A stretch of 54,045 bases of DNA from Maribacter sp. (GTDB lineage Bacteria > Bacteroidota > Bacteroidia > Flavobacteriales > Flavobacteriaceae), in the NCBI GenBank assembly GCA_024643345.1, contig JAHENB010000020.1:1-54045 (forward strand), given 5' to 3'. The notes under the pieces are model-generated. The model saw nothing but the letters and a program-made list of their open reading frames with translations. It was not told the DNA's origin and searched no databases. Positions 40,771-49,374 of this stretch are shown one piece after another. Both the position numbers and the translations under genes were made by a program. Every line of letters begins with the position of its first letter. Positions within the stretch are counted from its first letter, which is position 1.

Positions 40771-43700
40771 ATGTATCAAGTGAAGCAAGTTAGAACCTTA
40801 TTTGTCTTTTTCTTTTTCCTTGGGGCTTATACGATGTTGGCCCAGAAAATTTCCAAAACTGAAAATTTACAACCCAGCCCTGTTGCCCAGAGTTTTTATG
40901 AAGGACTTGTATGGCGCAATATAGGCCCTTATCGCGGTGGGCGATCGCTGGGCAGTGCGGGCAGTCCCGGGAGGCCGAACGAGTACTATTTCGGTGCGAC
41001 CGGTGGTGGCCTTTGGAAAACAACCGATGGTGGCAATGAATGGTCACCCGTGACCGATGGGCAGGTGACCAGTTCCTCTGTCGGGGCCGTTGCGATCGCC
41101 GAAACCAACCCCGATATTGTATACATAGGGATGGGAGAAGTGCAATTGCGCGGTAGCATCACCCAAGGTGATGGGGTGTACAAGACCAAAGATGGCGGAA
41201 AAACATGGCGACATCTTGGTTTAAAAGAAACCCAGGCCATTTCCCGAATCAGAATCCATCCTACAGATCCCGATATTGTGTATGTGGCCGCATTGGGCCA
41301 TCCCTATGGCGACAATGAAGAACGTGGTGTATTCCGGAGTAAAGATGGTGGCAATAGTTGGAAAAAAGTCCTATATGCAGGTCCAAAAGCAGGTGCCGTG
41401 GATCTGATCATCGACCGCAAAGATCCGAATGTTATTTACGCGAGCACATGGCAGGTATACCGCAAAGCGTGGAAAATGTGGGGCGGTGGCCCCGACTGTA
41501 AGTTATGGAAATCGACCGATGGTGGCGATACTTGGACAGATTTGACGAACAACCCGGGAATGCCGGCAGCCCCGATCGGCAAAATCGGTGTTACCGTATC
41601 ACCTGCGGATTCAAACCGGGTCTGGGCCATTGTAGAAGCGAATGAAGGAGGTGTTTTTCGATCGGATGACGGAGGAAAGACTTGGGAAAGAACCAACGAT
41701 GAACGGAAATTAAGGCAACGAGCATTTTACTATTCCCGTATCTATGCAGATCCATGGGACAAAGAAACGGTCTATTGTTTGAATACCGGTTTCTACAAAT
41801 CAACCGATGGCGGGAAAACATTTGATACGACCATTGAGGTACCGCACGGGGACAACCATGACCTTTGGATCGACCCCAACAATCCCGACCGCATGATCAA
41901 TTCAAACGATGGGGGCGCCAATGTGAGCATCAACCAGGGAAAGAGCTGGACAGAACAAGATTATATCACCACACAATTGTACCATGTGATGACGACCAGT
42001 GATGTGCCCTATCATGTTGCAGGGGCTCAACAAGACAATAGTACCATTGCAGTACCAAGTGATGGATGGGAACACATGCAGGCAAGGGGGCCGAACCATG
42101 GTTGGTACTATGCAGTCGGTGGGGGCGAAAGTGGCTGGATTACCCAACACCCCGTTCATAAAGATATTTTCTATGCTGGCAGTCAAGGTGCCCTTTTGAC
42201 CCGCTATGACCGAAGTAACGGACAATCACGTGACATTCAGGTCTATCCTAGGTTTTTCTCCGGAGAACCCGCAAGTGCCCTTCCCGAAAGGTGGCAATGG
42301 ACATTTCCCATCATGTTCGCACCTCAAGATCCGAACATCATGTACACTTGTTCCCAACATGTTTGGAAAACCACCAATGACGGCCAAACATGGGAAAAAA
42401 TAAGTCCAGATTTGACCTATGCAGACCCCGCCACATTGGATAAGACAGGTGGTATCATTACCATGGATATGAATGGGCCCGAAATTTATGCCACGGTATT
42501 CGCATTGGCACCATCATTCCATGATATCAACACCATCTGGGCAGGTTCCGATGACGGGAAAATCAATATCACCAGGGATGGAGGTAAGACCTGGACCGAC
42601 ATTACCCCTAAAGAACTTCCCAAATTTTCAAGGGTGAGTATCATTGACGAATCGAAACACAGGCCGGGAACCTTGTTCGTGGCAGCCAACCGCTATCAGG
42701 TCGACGACCGTCAACCTTATGTTTTTAAGACACATGATTACGGAAAAACCTGGACTAAGATCATCAATGGCATCGAAACGGGCCACTTTGCAAGAGCTGT
42801 ACGTGAAGACCCTGTTCGTCAAGGGCTGCTGTTCCTCGCAACGGAACATGGCGTTTATTTTTCGATGAACGACGGTGAATTGTGGCAAAGTCTTCAATTG
42901 AAACTTCCCGACACCCCAATTCGCGATCTGGTGGTAAAAGACAATGACGTGGTCCTGGGTTCGCACGGAAGGGGATTTTGGATTTTGGATGATATCCAGC
43001 CTTTGCGACAATACACCGACGAAATGAAAGATCGGTCCGCGGTACTTTTCAAACCTGCGGATGCGTTTCGGGGTATTCAGAATGCCTCCATTCAATATTA
43101 CCTGAAGCAGCAACAGGACACGATCACCTTCGAAATTTTGGATGCCAATGACAAGTTAATCGACACCTTTACCGGAAGCAAGCCTAAATATGAGGAAGAT
43201 CCGGACGCCCCTTGGTGGGAAAAAGGGGGTTCATCAAAACCGACCACCGCCAAGGGCATCAATACGTTTGCATGGGATTTGAGATATCCCGGGGCAAAAG
43301 TGTTCGAAGGCATGATCATATGGAGCGCTAGTCCACAAAGAGGGCCAAAAGCGCCTTTAGGCACCTATAAGGTGCGCATGAAGACCAGGGATTATGAACA
43401 AACCTATAGTTTCAAAGTTCAAATGGATCCCAATCTTAAAGGCATCACCGAGGCCGATCTACAAGAACAGTTTAAGCTTGCCAATGACATCATGAAAAAG
43501 ACCAGTGCCGCCAACGAAGCGGTAATCAAAATTCGGGATATTCGAAAACAGATCGATTCGAGCAAAGGCAAAGTGGGCGCTGCCGATTTCAACAAGACCA
43601 TGGTTCCGTTACTAGAACAAATGGCGCTGGTCGAGGAAGCATTATACCAGGTAAAGAACCAATCTGGGCAAGACCCCCTCAATTTCCCCATAAAACTCAA

Positions 43701-43911
43701 TAACCGATTGGCTTCATTGCGCCGAAGCGTTGAAGACGGGGACGCGAAACCGACCGATGGAGCTTACACCGTTTATAAGGAATTATCCGCAGAACTCGAT
43801 GCACATTTGGCGACCCTTGAAATGAATCTGGAAGAACATCTCCCTTTGGTCAACGCCGTCTTGAACAAAGCAGGCACAGCTCCTATCGAAGTGTCCCATT
43901 TAGGTCAATGA
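40771..43911 (+). CDS. Large exported BNR/Asp-box (VPS10/sortilin-like) repeat protein
   Basis: Length 1046 residues with a signal peptide (MYQVKQVRTLFVFFFFLGAYTMLAQ). Residues ~50-760 form one or two large beta-propellers built from Asp-box repeats: TTDGGNEW, TKDGGKTW, SKDGGNSW, STDGGDTW, SDDGGKTW, STDGGKTF, TNDGQTW, TRDGGKTW and THDYGKTW. A beta-sandwich region follows (~770-890, TFAWDLRYPGAKVFEG, LGTYKVRMKTRDYEQTYSFKV) and a helical, coiled-coil-like C-terminus. Often labelled 'glycosyl hydrolase' or 'sortilin'; no sialidase Arg triad or FRIP motif is evident, so that name is doubtful. No T9SS sorting domain. Lies 142 bp after the propeller-cytochrome gene. Confidence 0.87.
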   Translation: MYQVKQVRTLFVFFFFLGAYTMLAQKISKTENLQPSPVAQSFYEGLVWRNIGPYRGGRSLGSAGSPGRPNEYYFGATGGGLWKTTDGGNEWSPVTDGQVTSSSVGAVAIAETNPDIVYIGMGEVQLRGSITQGDGVYKTKDGGKTWRHLGLKETQAISRIRIHPTDPDIVYVAALGHPYGDNEERGVFRSKDGGNSWKKVLYAGPKAGAVDLIIDRKDPNVIYASTWQVYRKAWKMWGGGPDCKLWKSTDGGDTWTDLTNNPGMPAAPIGKIGVTVSPADSNRVWAIVEANEGGVFRSDDGGKTWERTNDERKLRQRAFYYSRIYADPWDKETVYCLNTGFYKSTDGGKTFDTTIEVPHGDNHDLWIDPNNPDRMINSNDGGANVSINQGKSWTEQDYITTQLYHVMTTSDVPYHVAGAQQDNSTIAVPSDGWEHMQARGPNHGWYYAVGGGESGWITQHPVHKDIFYAGSQGALLTRYDRSNGQSRDIQVYPRFFSGEPASALPERWQWTFPIMFAPQDPNIMYTCSQHVWKTTNDGQTWEKISPDLTYADPATLDKTGGIITMDMNGPEIYATVFALAPSFHDINTIWAGSDDGKINITRDGGKTWTDITPKELPKFSRVSIIDESKHRPGTLFVAANRYQVDDRQPYVFKTHDYGKTWTKIINGIETGHFARAVREDPVRQGLLFLATEHGVYFSMNDGELWQSLQLKLPDTPIRDLVVKDNDVVLGSHGRGFWILDDIQPLRQYTDEMKDRSAVLFKPADAFRGIQNASIQYYLKQQQDTITFEILDANDKLIDTFTGSKPKYEEDPDAPWWEKGGSSKPTTAKGINTFAWDLRYPGAKVFEGMIIWSASPQRGPKAPLGTYKVRMKTRDYEQTYSFKVQMDPNLKGITEADLQEQFKLANDIMKKTSAANEAVIKIRDIRKQIDSSKGKVGAADFNKTMVPLLEQMALVEEALYQVKNQSGQDPLNFPIKLNNRLASLRRSVEDGDAKPTDGAYTVYKELSAELDAHLATLEMNLEEHLPLVNAVLNKAGTAPIEVSHLGQ

Positions 43912-44029
43912 CAACAGCTCTAAGGGAATGAAAATACGTTATCGAAAGAAAATCCATAACGGCATGCCATGAAGAGATGGACGTTAAAATAATATTGGAA
44001 ATTAAACTAACGATTAGACTTGGGAAACA

Positions 44030-44620
44030 ATGAACAAAAGTAGAATGGAAGCGTTCAGTGATGGGGTATTGGCCATTGTCATCACCATCATGGTTTTGGA
44101 GATCAAAGTTCCCCATGGCGACCAGCTGACCGATCTAAAGCCTTTGATTCCGGTGGTATTGAGCTATATTTTAAGTTTTATATATCTAGGCATTTATTGG
44201 AACAACCACCATCATTTGATGCATACCGTAAAGCATGTGAACGGGCGTTTGCTCTGGGCGAACCTCCATCTCCTCTTTTGGCTTTCCTTGGTACCTTTTG
44301 TTACAGGATGGATGGGAGAGAATAATTTTAGTCCCATGCCCATGGCACTATATGGTTTTACACTATTCATGGCGGCAGTTGCTTACTTTGTACTACAGTA
44401 CATGATCATCATCGCCCATGGGAAAGATTCGATTTTGGCCAAGGCAATCGGAAAAGACATCAAAGGCAAAATATCGGTGATATTATATATCATCGCCATC
44501 GCTTCTTGCTGGATAAATCAATGGGTAGCTGGAGCCATTTATATTCTTGTGGCCTTTATTTGGTTCGTACCCGACAAACGCATAGAAAAAATGCTTATCG
44601 GTCAGGAAAACAGGAAATAA
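44030..44620 (+). CDS. TMEM175-type potassium channel (DUF1211)
   Basis: Length 196 residues with six predicted membrane helices. The first helix carries the family signature RMEAFSDGVLAIVITIMVLEI (R-x3-FSDGV-x-AI); helix 2/3 includes YIYLGIYWNNHHHLMHT and LLWANLHLLFWLSLVPF. Prokaryotic TMEM175 proteins have one 6-helix repeat and assemble as tetramers that leak K+; the filter is a ring of hydrophobic residues in helix 1. It is the second K+ system in the window besides TrkAH. The VOC gene follows after 70 bp. Confidence 0.93.
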   Translation: MNKSRMEAFSDGVLAIVITIMVLEIKVPHGDQLTDLKPLIPVVLSYILSFIYLGIYWNNHHHLMHTVKHVNGRLLWANLHLLFWLSLVPFVTGWMGENNFSPMPMALYGFTLFMAAVAYFVLQYMIIIAHGKDSILAKAIGKDIKGKISVILYIIAIASCWINQWVAGAIYILVAFIWFVPDKRIEKMLIGQENRK

Positions 44621-44690
44621 GGATTTTCACTTGGAGCCTATCCATTTCATTTGAAGAGCGCCTTATGGGAAACTTAGAATTTAGAATACC

Positions 44691-45188
44691 ATGTCAAAGG
44701 AGGAACTGTATCGGATACCGGCCCAAACACAAATAGGCCATGTACATTTAAAGGTCGCCAATATAGACCGCTCTTTAGATTTTTATTGCGGTTTACTGGG
44801 GTTTGAGATCACGACGAGATATGGGAACGAGGCGGTTTTTATATCGGCAGGTGGCTATCACCACCATATTGGCCTCAACGTCTGGTATAGTAAAAATGCG
44901 CCACCCGCTAAGAAGGAATCGGTCGGGCTTTTCCATACGGCCATACGATATCCTACAAGAAAAGATTTGGCATGTATCTATGTACGAATCCTGAAAACAG
45001 GCCATCCCCTGACCGGGGCAGCCGACCATGGGGTTTCCCATGCGCTCTACCTCAATGACCCCGATGAAAATGGAGTGGAACTCTATTGGGACAGGCCTAA
45101 AGAAGATTGGCCTAAAAAGCCGGACGGGGCATTGGATATGTATACGAAACCGTTGGACCTTAATGCCCTATCGGCACTAATGCAATAA
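44691..45188 (+). CDS. VOC-family metalloenzyme (catechol 2,3-dioxygenase-like)
   Basis: Length 165 residues, two beta-alpha-beta-beta-beta units. Landmarks: TQIGHVHLKVANIDRSLDFYCGLLGFEI with a metal His, GGYHHHIGLNVW, then the second half GVSHALYLNDPDENGVELYWDRP with the second His and the metal Glu. This ending (DPDxNGVELYxDRP) is shared with CatE-type dioxygenases and related VOC proteins. Substrate unknown. It lies downstream of the TMEM175 gene and 48 bp before rpe, which has its own promoter box. Confidence 0.9.
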   Translation: MSKEELYRIPAQTQIGHVHLKVANIDRSLDFYCGLLGFEITTRYGNEAVFISAGGYHHHIGLNVWYSKNAPPAKKESVGLFHTAIRYPTRKDLACIYVRILKTGHPLTGAADHGVSHALYLNDPDENGVELYWDRPKEDWPKKPDGALDMYTKPLDLNALSALMQ

Positions 45189-45202
45189 CCGCATCAATTC
45201 AT

Positions 45203-45210
45203 TACTTTTG
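45203..45210 (+). promoter_or_regulatory. -7 box TACTTTTG for rpe
   Basis: Exact TAnnTTTG match 26 bp before the rpe ATG, in the short gap after the VOC gene. Confidence 0.5.
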
Positions 45211-45236
45211 TAATCAATTAGGAAGCAGTAACGAAT

Positions 45237-45899
45237 ATGAACAAAATTAAAATAGCACCTTCTCTTTTGGCCGCCGATTTTGGCAATCTGCAACGCGATG
45301 TGGAAATGGTAAACCAAAGTAATGCCGATTGGCACCATATCGATGTCATGGATGGCATGTTCGTTCCGAATATTTCCTACGGAATGCCTGTTATCAAGGC
45401 CATTGCCAAGCATGCAACCAAACCTCTGGACGTGCATTTAATGATCGTTGACCCAGATCGCTATATTGAAACCTTTGCCCATTTGGGCGCCGATGTCCTG
45501 AGCGTGCATTACGAAGCCTGTACCCACCTCCATAGAACCCTTCAAGCCATTAAGGCCGCTGGCATGAAAACTGGGGTCGCCTTGAATCCGCATACGAACA
45601 TCAGCCTGCTGGAAGATACGATCAAAGATATCGACCTCGTCTGTGTCATGGGTGTCAACCCCGGGTTTGGCGGACAATCGTTCATTGAAAACACCTATCG
45701 AAAAATACAGGCGCTTAGGGCTATGATACGATCAAATGGAGCCCATACCCTCATCGAGGTCGACGGTGGGGTGACCGATACCAATGCAAAAAAACTGGTC
45801 GATTCCGGCGCTGACGTTCTGGTCACCGGAAGCTATGTTTTCAGTGCCCCCGAACCGCTCGCCGCCATTGCCAGAATTTCGGAAATCGCCAACGGTTAG
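45237..45899 (+). CDS. rpe: Ribulose-phosphate 3-epimerase
   Basis: Length 220 residues, TIM barrel, standard size. It converts ribulose 5-phosphate to xylulose 5-phosphate in the pentose phosphate pathway. Signature segments: IAPSLLAADFGNLQRDV, WHHIDVMDGMFVPNISYG (metal His and catalytic Asp), LDVHLMIVDPDRYIE, VMGVNPGFGGQSFIE, LIEVDGGVTDTNAKKLVDSGADVLVTGSYVF (second catalytic Asp and phosphate loop). Its stop overlaps the stop of the convergent CBS gene by 4 bp. Confidence 0.97.
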   Translation: MNKIKIAPSLLAADFGNLQRDVEMVNQSNADWHHIDVMDGMFVPNISYGMPVIKAIAKHATKPLDVHLMIVDPDRYIETFAHLGADVLSVHYEACTHLHRTLQAIKAAGMKTGVALNPHTNISLLEDTIKDIDLVCVMGVNPGFGGQSFIENTYRKIQALRAMIRSNGAHTLIEVDGGVTDTNAKKLVDSGADVLVTGSYVFSAPEPLAAIARISEIANG

Positions 45900-46321
45900 T
45901 ATTGTTCCAAAAGGTAATTGATCAAATCGGTGGTGGTGACGATACCGACCAATTTTTCATGGTCCACTACCGGTAAGGCATGGAATTCCTTTTTGGCCAA
46001 TATTTCGGCCACCTCCTTGACATTGGCTTCCGGAGAAACACTGATCAGGTTTTTGGCCATCACCTGTGGTACGGTGAACATATTATAAACCACCGTGTCA
46101 ACCGCTTCCTCGTCTTGAAAGGCCCCATCCGCAAAACTGATGCGAAGCAAATCGGTAAAACTCAACATCCCTACAATATTTTCTCCATTAACGACGGGAA
46201 TATGCCTGATGTGATGTTTTTTGAACAGGCTTTCCGCTTTATCGAGGCCATCGGTCACATTCAAAGTAATCAAATTGGTGGTCATGATCTTGGAGACCGG
46301 AATTCTTTGTCTAATACTCAT
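45896..46321 (-). CDS. Two-CBS-domain protein
   Basis: The ATG at 46321 (MSIRQRIPVSKIMTTNLITLN) gives 141 residues; the longer frame adds a sequence without family character. Two CBS motifs: VSKIMTTNLITLNVTDGLDKAESLFKK with HIRHIPVVNGENIVGMLSFTDLL, and VMAKNLISVSPEANVKEVAEILAKK with FHALPVVDHEKLVGIVTTTDLI. A CBS pair binds adenosine nucleotides and usually regulates another protein; no fused domain is present, so the partner is unknown. Convergent with rpe (4-bp overlap) and divergent from ypdA. Confidence 0.92.
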   Translation of the reverse strand: MSIRQRIPVSKIMTTNLITLNVTDGLDKAESLFKKHHIRHIPVVNGENIVGMLSFTDLLRISFADGAFQDEEAVDTVVYNMFTVPQVMAKNLISVSPEANVKEVAEILAKKEFHALPVVDHEKLVGIVTTTDLINYLLEQY

Positions 46322-46516
46322 AATTATCATTTTAGTGGTTCGACATAAAGGTCTTGCTATTGGGGAAAGCAAGGTATGATAAAAGTCATGTTTTCAGCTG
46401 TTTTATTGCTGTTCAAGACCAATGTGCACAGTGAAAAACTACGCCGTACTTTGTGATAATTTACCTAGATTTGTTCCAAGTAATATTTGTCCTTGGCACT
46501 TTCATAAGCCCAAAAA

Positions 46517-47500
46517 ATGGAAAAATTGGATTTGATCATAGTAGGGGGAGGTCCTATTGGTATTGCCTGCGGTTTGGAAGCCAAAAAGAAAGGGTTGACC
46601 TATGTTATCATTGAAAAGGGGCCCATCGTGAATTCCCTGTACAATTATCCCGCGAACATGCAGTTTTTTTCATCCTCTGAAAGACTGGAAATCGATGAAA
46701 TTCCCTTCATCAGCAAGGAGGCCAAACCCAAACGGAATGAGGCTTTGGAATATTATCGTAGAATCGTATCCTCCAACAAATTGAACATCCATTTGTTTGA
46801 AAAAGTGGCTCAAGTGAACAAACAAGGGGATGCGTTTCGAGTAGAAACCAGCAAACATCGGTATGCCGCGGACAATATCATTATTGCCACGGGATTTTAC
46901 GATATTCCAAACACACTGAACATAAAGGGTGAAAATCTTCCAAAAGTTTCGCACTATTATAAAGACCCCCATTTTTATGCCGGTCAAAAGTTGGCCGTGG
47001 TCGGGGCGAGCAATTCGGCCATAGATGCGGCATTGGAATGCTGGCGCAAGGGTTCTGAAGTATCCTTGATCATCCGGGGACCCGAGGTGGGCCAGCGGGT
47101 GAAATACTGGGTTCGGCCCGATATCATAAACCGTATCGAAGAAGGCAGCATCACGGCCTATTTCAATGCCACAGTAGCAGAGATCCGTGAAAGCGAAATC
47201 TTAATCGATACCCCGGAAGGCAGGATATGCCTAGAAAACGATTTTGTACTCGCACTAACCGGATATAGGCCCAATTTTGAATTCTTGAAAAAATTGGGTA
47301 TTGCCCTGTCCCAAGATGACAAGCGGCTTCCACAATATGATCCCGAGACCATGGAGACCAACGTTGGGGGACTTTACCTTGCCGGGGTAATCTGCGGTGG
47401 CATGGAAACCCATAAATGGTTTATCGAAAATTCAAGGGTACATGCAAAAATGATCATGGCATCCATAACCAAAAAAAAATCGGCCAAAAGCAACTCATGA
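46517..47500 (+). CDS. ypdA: YpdA-type FAD-dependent (bacillithiol disulfide) reductase
   Basis: Length 327 residues with two Rossmann nucleotide sites: LIIVGGGPIGIACGLEAKKKG for FAD and LAVVGASNSAIDAALECWRKG for NADPH. Typical YpdA phrases: NSLYNYPANMQFFSSSERLEIDEIPF, IIATGFYDIPNTLNI, YYKDPHFYAGQK and YLAGVICGGMETHKWFIENSR. The CxxC of thioredoxin reductase is absent; the Cys in AGVICGG matches the active Cys proposed for YpdA. It reduces bacillithiol disulfide in Firmicutes; BSH synthesis genes are not in this window. Its last bases ATGA overlap the start of the isoaspartyl peptidase. Confidence 0.92.
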   Translation: MEKLDLIIVGGGPIGIACGLEAKKKGLTYVIIEKGPIVNSLYNYPANMQFFSSSERLEIDEIPFISKEAKPKRNEALEYYRRIVSSNKLNIHLFEKVAQVNKQGDAFRVETSKHRYAADNIIIATGFYDIPNTLNIKGENLPKVSHYYKDPHFYAGQKLAVVGASNSAIDAALECWRKGSEVSLIIRGPEVGQRVKYWVRPDIINRIEEGSITAYFNATVAEIRESEILIDTPEGRICLENDFVLALTGYRPNFEFLKKLGIALSQDDKRLPQYDPETMETNVGGLYLAGVICGGMETHKWFIENSRVHAKMIMASITKKKSAKSNS

Positions 47501-48429
47501 GATCGTATTCTATAGCCATTCACGGCGGTGCTGGAACCTTGGTAAAGGGGATGATGACCCCCGAAAAAGAGGCATCCTACAAATCGGCCTTGAAAAAGGC
47601 ATTATTGATAGGCCAAAACATTCTTGAGCAAAAGGGTACCGCCTTGGAAGCGGTTCAACGATCGGTGATGGCGTTGGAAGATTCCCCCTTGTTCAATGCC
47701 GGTAAGGGCAGTGTTTTCACAGCGAATGGCAGTCATGAAATGGACGCTTCCATTATGGACGGGCAAACTCTAAAAGCGGGTGCCGTTTCCTTGGTGACCG
47801 GTATAAAAAATCCCATCGCCTTGGCCCTTGATGTGATGGAACGGACCGATCATGTTTTTTTGGCGGGCGCTGGGGCAATGGACTTTGCCAAACATTTGAA
47901 TTACCAGATCATGGAAGACTCATATTTCTATGATGAACTTAGGCACCAACAATGGATCGAACTGAAGGACACGGCAAATTTTCAACTAGATCATAGCCAA
48001 AAGAAAGACAATAAATTCGGGACCGTTGGCGCGGTGGCTTGCGATCTACAAGGCAATTTGGCTGCCGCCACCTCCACAGGCGGCATGACCAACAAGCGAT
48101 TCGGCAGGGTCGGTGACAGTCCCATGATCGGGGCTGGTACCTTTGCCAACAATGCTACCTGCGCGGTTTCCTGCACCGGTAGCGGGGAATACTTTATCAG
48201 GGGCGTAGTGGCCTATGACTTATCTTGCTTGATCGAATATAAGGGATTATCACTTGAAGCGGCGGCTATGGAAGTCGTGCATAATAGGTTGCCGAAACTT
48301 GGGGGCGATGGGGGCTTGATCGCTGTGGATGCATTGGGCAATATTGCCTTGCCCTTTAATACGGAAGGCATGTACAGGGCATCCAGAAATAATATGGGCA
48401 AGGTCGAGATACTGATATATCGGAACTAA
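47497..48429 (+). CDS. iaaA: Isoaspartyl peptidase / L-asparaginase (Ntn hydrolase)
   Basis: The ATG at 47497 (MRSYSIAIHGGAGT) gives 310 residues; it overlaps the ypdA stop as ATGA. Family features: AIHGGAGTLVKG at the start, NAGKGSVFTANGSHEMDASIMDG, and the autocleavage/nucleophile Thr176 in KFGTVGAVACDLQG, followed by TSTGGMTNKRFGRVGDSPMIGAG. The proenzyme splits before Thr176 into alpha and beta chains. It hydrolyses beta-aspartyl dipeptides. Next to cyanophycinase it is the expected second enzyme, splitting beta-Asp-Arg dipeptides into aspartate and arginine. Tail-to-tail with cphB, stops overlapping by 4 bp. Confidence 0.95.
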   Translation: MRSYSIAIHGGAGTLVKGMMTPEKEASYKSALKKALLIGQNILEQKGTALEAVQRSVMALEDSPLFNAGKGSVFTANGSHEMDASIMDGQTLKAGAVSLVTGIKNPIALALDVMERTDHVFLAGAGAMDFAKHLNYQIMEDSYFYDELRHQQWIELKDTANFQLDHSQKKDNKFGTVGAVACDLQGNLAAATSTGGMTNKRFGRVGDSPMIGAGTFANNATCAVSCTGSGEYFIRGVVAYDLSCLIEYKGLSLEAAAMEVVHNRLPKLGGDGGLIAVDALGNIALPFNTEGMYRASRNNMGKVEILIYRN

Positions 48430-49283
48430 ACGAAAGGAGAATCGAGCGGTAAAACCTGAAGCTTCCTCTTTTTGATGTTGAATCGGTCGCCATTGGCCAA
48501 AATATGGGTTTTCAGGTTCGATAATGACATGGGAGAACCTATTTCCAATACTTTTTCGTTGTTGTGCTTCAATCTGCTCGGATCGAACAAGACCACCATC
48601 CCAGAACCAATGACCTCAAAAGTATTGCAATTTTTGATCACCAATCCCGTGTCTTCGGCAAGGCCTACGCCCAGAAGTTGTGGAAACTTGGCCACCGCTT
48701 CGGCCAATCTGCCGAACCTTCCCCGTTGAATGAAGTGCGAATCGATGATCAGGTAGGGAATGAAATCCATCCCCTTGTTCATCCCCACGGCCCCTTTGAA
48801 CAAAGAATCCTTACTGCTGCCGCCCGTGATCATATCGCCCGACATACACATGGCGCCAGCACTGGTACCCGCAATGGTAATGGGCTCTTTATGGTACCGG
48901 TCAAGCAACAACTGATGCATCTTTGTACCACCGATGATTTTGGTGATTTTCGACTGATCGCCACCGGAGAACATCACGCAATCGGCCTTGCGGATCAAAT
49001 CGATGTTTTTTTTCCTTTCGGAGTCTTCCCGATCGAACAGGTGCAGCACTTCTACCTTATGGCATCCCAATTTGCCAAAGGCTTGGAGATAATTTTCGCC
49101 AACCTCTTTGGGAATGCTCGAAGCAGTGGGCAACACCACGATGCTGGCGGCATTGCCACCACTTTCCCGTACTACCCGGGATAGAATGCCTTCCTGGATA
49201 AATTCCAAGGTATATTGCTCGGTGTTTTCCGTTCCTTTATCCTCATTGCCTCCTATTGGAATCAAAGTGCCCTTAATGTTCAT
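48426..49283 (-). CDS. cphB: Cyanophycinase
   Basis: Length 285 residues, peptidase family S51. It cuts cyanophycin, an Asp backbone with Arg side chains, to beta-Asp-Arg dipeptides. Motifs: GTLIPIGGNEDKG at the start, VVLPTASSIPKEVGENY, FSGGDQSKIT (Gln and pocket residues), the nucleophile Ser141 in IAGTSAGAMCMSG, DSHFIQRGRFGRLAEA (catalytic His region) and GVGLAEDTGLVI. No signal peptide, so it acts in the cytoplasm. It is divergent from cphA (starts 92 bp apart), so synthesis and breakdown can be controlled from one intergenic region. Confidence 0.95.
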   Translation of the reverse strand: MNIKGTLIPIGGNEDKGTENTEQYTLEFIQEGILSRVVRESGGNAASIVVLPTASSIPKEVGENYLQAFGKLGCHKVEVLHLFDREDSERKKNIDLIRKADCVMFSGGDQSKITKIIGGTKMHQLLLDRYHKEPITIAGTSAGAMCMSGDMITGGSSKDSLFKGAVGMNKGMDFIPYLIIDSHFIQRGRFGRLAEAVAKFPQLLGVGLAEDTGLVIKNCNTFEVIGSGMVVLFDPSRLKHNNEKVLEIGSPMSLSNLKTHILANGDRFNIKKRKLQVLPLDSPFV

Positions 49284-49335
49284 TTATCGTTATTTTGGGA
49301 TACAAAAATACTGTTATCGATCCGGAAAAATAAGC

Positions 49336-49343
49336 TATATTTA
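49336..49343 (+). promoter_or_regulatory. Possible -7 box TATATTTA for cphA
   Basis: One base off TAnnTTTG, 31 bp before the cphA ATG, in the 91-bp divergent cphB-cphA gap. Confidence 0.4.
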
Positions 49344-49374
49344 AGAATTCACTCCAACACAAAACTTCCACAAT

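Noticed and set aside
40771-43911. Sialidase or glycoside hydrolase
   Set aside because: Asp boxes are structural and occur in many folds. No FRIP motif or Arg triad could be identified.
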